Shown: positions 62,305 through 64,000 of the stretch, piece after piece
How positions within the stretch are numbered: position 1 is the first letter of the stretch
Layout of the letters: each line of letters begins with the position of its first letter
DNA from: Azorinus chamasolen
Taxonomy: Eukaryota > Mollusca > Bivalvia > Cardiida > Solecurtidae
DNA: 64,000 nucleotides
Assembly: GCA_963576725.1 (NCBI GenBank)
Contig: OY755241.1
Coordinates: 78,604,003 to 78,668,002 of the forward strand
Reading direction: 5' to 3'
The notes under the pieces: model-generated
Databases searched by the model: none
What the model saw: the letters and a program-made list of their open reading frames with translations, nothing else
Told to the model about the DNA's origin: nothing
Position numbers and translations under genes: made by a program

Positions 62305-62820
62305 ATTTGCTAATTGCTAAATGCGAAATGCTAAATGCAAAATGCTTTTTGCCAATTGTGTAAATTGCTTGGAAAATGACCGGAATGTTCCAAATGATGG
62401 ATGTAAAAAACCAAATGCGAAATGCTTATTGCTAAATGCATGATTGCACTACTAGCATTGAACAGTGTCCTTTTTAATTAAGTAGTGCAATAAGCAATAA
62501 GCTTTAATATAAATAAACATGCATTTAGCGAATAAACAGTCATTTTAATATCGCAGTGTTCAATGCTAGTTGTGCAAACATGTATTTAGCAATTAGCATT
62601 TCGCATTTGTCATTTACATCCATCATTTGGAACATTCCCTAGCAATTTACACAATTGGCAAAAAGCATTTTGTATGTTGTATTAAGAAATTAGCATGGCA
62701 GAATGGCGTTTCATAATCAAGCGGAACATTCCCTAGCAATTTACACAATTGGCAAAAAGCATTTCGCATTTTGTATTTAGCAATTAGCATGGCAGAATGG
62801 CATTCCATACAGAATGTCGT
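62305..62820. repeat. Fold-back repeat built of AATGC/GCATT words
   Basis: Left arm (about 62308-62478): AATTGCTAAATGCGAAATG, TTTTTGCCAATTGTGTAAA, GTTCCAAATGATGGATG, TAGCATTGAACAGTG. The right arm (about 62550-62690) is its inverse: CAGTGTTCAATGCTAG, ACATCCATCATTTGGAAC, TTTACACAATTGGCAAAAA, GCATTTAGCAATTAGC-like. Part of the right arm is repeated directly (62628-62700 and 62722-62795). Confidence 0.8.
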
Positions 62821-62829
62821 TCCATAATA

Positions 62830-63415
62830 TTGACCTATTTCGGAAACTGTCCGAATCTAGTCGTTCGTACAGCGCATTGTATATTTTCGGTAAAACCCGG
62901 CTATTCCGAATTCGACCGAAAGTATCGTACATGCATAACGAAAAGCTACGATAGTTGCCGATGATTTCCGAATTAAACCAGCCTTACTGTGGGTGGGATT
63001 AGTTTACTCTTTCGACGCCATGGGCAACCATGTGATAACCTTTGCAAGCAGCCCGGACTCCCGTCAGAACAAACACTGTTTGGTACTGTTGTTATGTTGT
63101 TATTATTGTTTTTGAAATGACATGTATATTAAATGTTGACCAGGTTTCATTGTATATGGATGATATCGTGGTATTTTGCCATAGTACGTCATATCCGGTT
63201 TACGTGTATTCGCCGTACATTCCATAGTATGCTTGATGAATGAATGAGTTGTATATACCTAACTGGTTTGGTGAGCGAGTGGGCACTTTGCACGAGCACC
63301 TAATTATAGAACCTTCCCATCCACCCTTCTTCCCGCTTAAACAGCTTCGTCACTAGATAATTATACTAACCCGGCACTCTTCGTCATATAGTGAAGTCAA
63401 GGTGTAAGCACCTTG
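62830..63415. other. Stretch with no gene or repeat recognised
   Basis: There is no palindromic core here. The 61-codon frame at 63042-63227 resembles no family. Composition is less AT-rich than to the left. Confidence 0.35.
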
Positions 63416-63424
63416 AGGAGGTTA

Positions 63425-63612
63425 ACAAATCACGGATTTTCACGGAAATCACGGGATCACGGAATACACTTTATAAACATAACAAAAGTCGGATTTTTTA
63501 CGGAAATTATGACAAATCACGGATGATTTTTGTACTAACTTGTACAAATCACGGAAAAATACGGATAATTACGGATCAAATCACGGATCATTACGGATTA
63601 CTTCACGGAACG
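63425..63612. repeat. Iterated ATCACGGA/TTACGGA motif array
   Basis: Words such as AATCACGGATTT, CACGGAAATCACGGG, GGATAATTACGGATC and CACGGATCATTACGG recur about a dozen times in ~190 bp with irregular spacing. It ends about 157 bp before the ATG of the terminal gene. The 125-codon frame across it (63391-63768) is probably fortuitous. Confidence 0.7.
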
Positions 63613-63768
63613 TCACCCCGATGTTTCAACAATACGGAAATGGTGTTACGGTGCGTTGTAATATTAACACGGCGTGACATGACGTCGTTGTTAAGTGGGC
63701 GTCTTAGCAACGTAATAATGGCGGGAAATACACTTCGCGCTTATCGAAATAAAATGGAATTAAAATAA

Positions 63769-64000
63769 ATGGACATTAACCATCCAGACAAGGAAGATCC
63801 TATTTCAATTGGGGATGAGGATCGCCTGTTTATCTACCATTCCTGCAATAAACAGGTTCCGTTCCGACCAAAAGGAGGCGAAGTATATGTCTACCGGCCC
63901 GACAATTTAGCGGAAATCAAAGACTGGGTTGCCGACGGACATAGCTTTTCATGTGAAGGATCTTTCATTCACTATATCGCCACATTCCCAGACCTCGTAT
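63769..64000 (+). CDS. Unrecognised protein, N-terminal 77 codons, runs off the window
   Basis: An open frame from ATG at 63769 continues without a stop to the end. The product begins MDINHPDKEDPISIGDE and continues DRLFIYHSCNKQVPFRPK, GGEVYVYRPDNLAEIKDW, VADGHSFSCEGSFIHY and ends in IATFPDLV. It is hydrophilic with balanced codon use, quite unlike the flanking AT-rich repeats, and has no signal peptide. I do not recognise the family; the spacing of Trp, Cys and His suggests a small folded domain. A TAA directly precedes the ATG, closing an upstream short frame (MAGNTLRAYRN from 63718). TGACGTCG at 63680 is a near-CRE. It may be a host gene or the first ORF of a mobile element. Confidence 0.55.
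   Translation, partial: MDINHPDKEDPISIGDEDRLFIYHSCNKQVPFRPKGGEVYVYRPDNLAEIKDWVADGHSFSCEGSFIHYIATFPDLV

Noticed and set aside
63391..63768. 125-codon open frame at the right end
   Set aside because: It reads through the ATCACGGA repeat array and shows repeat-driven sequence; the next frame from 63769 looks like the real coding region.

Overview
This is eukaryotic DNA, most likely from a bivalve mollusc, probably a heterodont clam or mussel-like lineage. The case rests on one spliced animal gene (the 3' end of a strawberry notch homologue) and on dense repeat families of a kind I associate with bivalves: tRNA-headed SINEs ending in CGTTAAACCCAA(CTCA)n, elements built of ~154-164 bp internal tandem repeats, and very many palindromic MITEs flanked by TTAA or TA. 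The species call is inference. No bacterial genes, operons or CRISPR arrays are visible.

Layout. 1-4.3 kb: repeat clusters, including a composite element with a 1.3 kb TIR transposon and a SINE nested in it. 4.3-12.1 kb: the last four coding exons of the strawberry notch homologue on the + strand (162 residues and a stop). Its introns hold palindromic MITEs, a 46-copy 28-bp minisatellite and a Tigger/pogo-like element. 12.1-29.3 kb: a gene-poor tract of MITEs, a Helitron-like element, two long elements with ~154/164-bp internal repeats, and a 2.6 kb fold-back transposon with ~0.6-0.7 kb arms. 29.4-32.1 kb: a CRE/TATA promoter, candidate upstream non-coding exons and a decayed multi-domain coding sequence. 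32.2-33.4 kb: three ~340 bp tandem units. 33.9-35.1 kb: a 5'-truncated LINE ORF2 on the - strand. 35.4-62.8 kb: almost entirely MITEs, several amplified into tandem arrays (47.9-48.9 kb and 52.5-55.7 kb), with a SINE, hAT, MULE-like and fold-back insertions. 63.77 kb to the end: the first 77 codons of an unrecognised gene that runs off the window.

The most striking pattern is modularity among the MITEs. At least four families with different outer sequence, some TTAA-flanked (piggyBac-like) and some TA-flanked (Tigger/pogo-like), carry long imperfect palindromes whose centre is nearly the same, GCTCCTNNAGGAGC. Families nest in each other in both directions, and the nested copies reveal the TTAA and TA target duplications. 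Cores and ends also appear to be swapped between families. All counts come from reading by eye. Family names rest on termini, target duplications and remembered family features, not on database searches.
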